Below are positions 40,937 through 41,425 of a DNA stretch of 41,425 bases, piece after piece (position 1 is the first letter of the stretch; every line of letters starts with the position of its first letter). The stretch lies in contig CAILIO010000361.1 of the NCBI GenBank assembly GCA_903834285.1, positions 1 to 41,425 of the forward strand. The letters run 5' to 3'. Made by a program: the position numbers and the translations under genes. The notes beneath the pieces were generated by a model. It made no database searches and had not been told where the DNA came from. It worked only from the letters and a program-made list of their open reading frames with translations. Origin of the DNA: an uncultured Sphingomonadales bacterium (GTDB taxonomy: Bacteria; Pseudomonadota; Alphaproteobacteria; Sphingomonadales; Sphingomonadaceae).

Positions 40937-41425
40937 ATGCGAAATTTCGTCACGATCGCATTTGGAAACAAAGCCAAGGCATACCAAGCCTTGCATACAC
41001 TTTGGCAACTCGACGATGTTGGCGAGATTACCGTGCACGGAACCGCCGTGGTTCATCGGGATGACTGGGGCCTCGTCGAAGTCGATACCAAGGAGACGAA
41101 CCCGGTTCTGGCGACGGCGGTTGGCGTCGGCCTTGGCGCGCTGTTGGGCACCCTTGCAGGGCCCGTGGGCGTAGCAGTCGGAATCGCCGAGGGAGCCGCG
41201 ATTGGCGCTGCAACGGGTGCGTTGATCGGCGGCGCGGTCGATCTCGATCGTTCGGATACACGTGGCAAAGCTGTTGCCGAAAGCCGGTTCGTGCTCCGAC
41301 GCGGTCAATCTGCCGTCATCGCGGACGTCAGTGAAGATTGGACGTCGGGAATCGACACGCGCATGCAAAGTCTTGGCGGCAAGGTTCACCGGCGTTCTGC
41401 TGCAAGTGTCCACACCGATTACAAG
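40937..41425 (+). CDS. DUF1269-like protein, truncated by window end
   Basis: MRNFVTIAFGNKAKAYQALHTLWQLD...; central Gly/Ala-rich hydrophobic stretch (AVGVGLGALLGTLAGPVGVAVGIAEGAAIGAATGALIGGAVD); no stop before 41425. Confidence 0.8.
   Translation, partial: MRNFVTIAFGNKAKAYQALHTLWQLDDVGEITVHGTAVVHRDDWGLVEVDTKETNPVLATAVGVGLGALLGTLAGPVGVAVGIAEGAAIGAATGALIGGAVDLDRSDTRGKAVAESRFVLRRGQSAVIADVSEDWTSGIDTRMQSLGGKVHRRSAASVHTDYK

Overview
High-GC alphaproteobacterial window, probably a sphingomonad (inferred from gene content and style). It is densely coding, and the many long antisense ORFs look like GC-driven shadows. Layout from left to right: (1) a TPR-sulfotransferase and a plus-strand catabolic operon (MFS, ALDH, enolase-superfamily dehydratase, GMC oxidoreductase), convergent with a minus-strand operon (gamma-butyrobetaine-hydroxylase-like dioxygenase, class II aldolase, zinc/quinone-type ADH, 3-hydroxyisobutyrate-DH-like); (2) two divergent LysR regulators, a dienelactone-hydrolase-like protein and glpD; (3) an RTX/serralysin-type metalloprotease convergent with a 1329-aa membrane NRPS-like protein of the Pls (epsilon-poly-lysine synthetase) architecture, which is itself divergent from a secreted cyanophycinase-like S51 peptidase; (4) a TetR / APC permease / FAD oxidoreductase operon divergent from an orphan Rieske oxygenase; (5) a split MacAB-TolC-type efflux operon; (6) a translationally coupled cytochrome b / octaheme cytochrome c / P-type ATPase / AI-2E-family operon; (7) a GNAT gene, a decayed zone with LuxR-HTH and MgtA C-terminal remnants, a small helical protein and a DUF1269-like protein cut by the window end. 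The strongest candidate for an undescribed system is the pairing of the Pls-like isopeptide-polymer synthetase with a secreted cyanophycinase-family isopeptidase (18975-24113). The cytochrome/ATPase operon is second. All family calls come from motifs read by eye; no searches were run.
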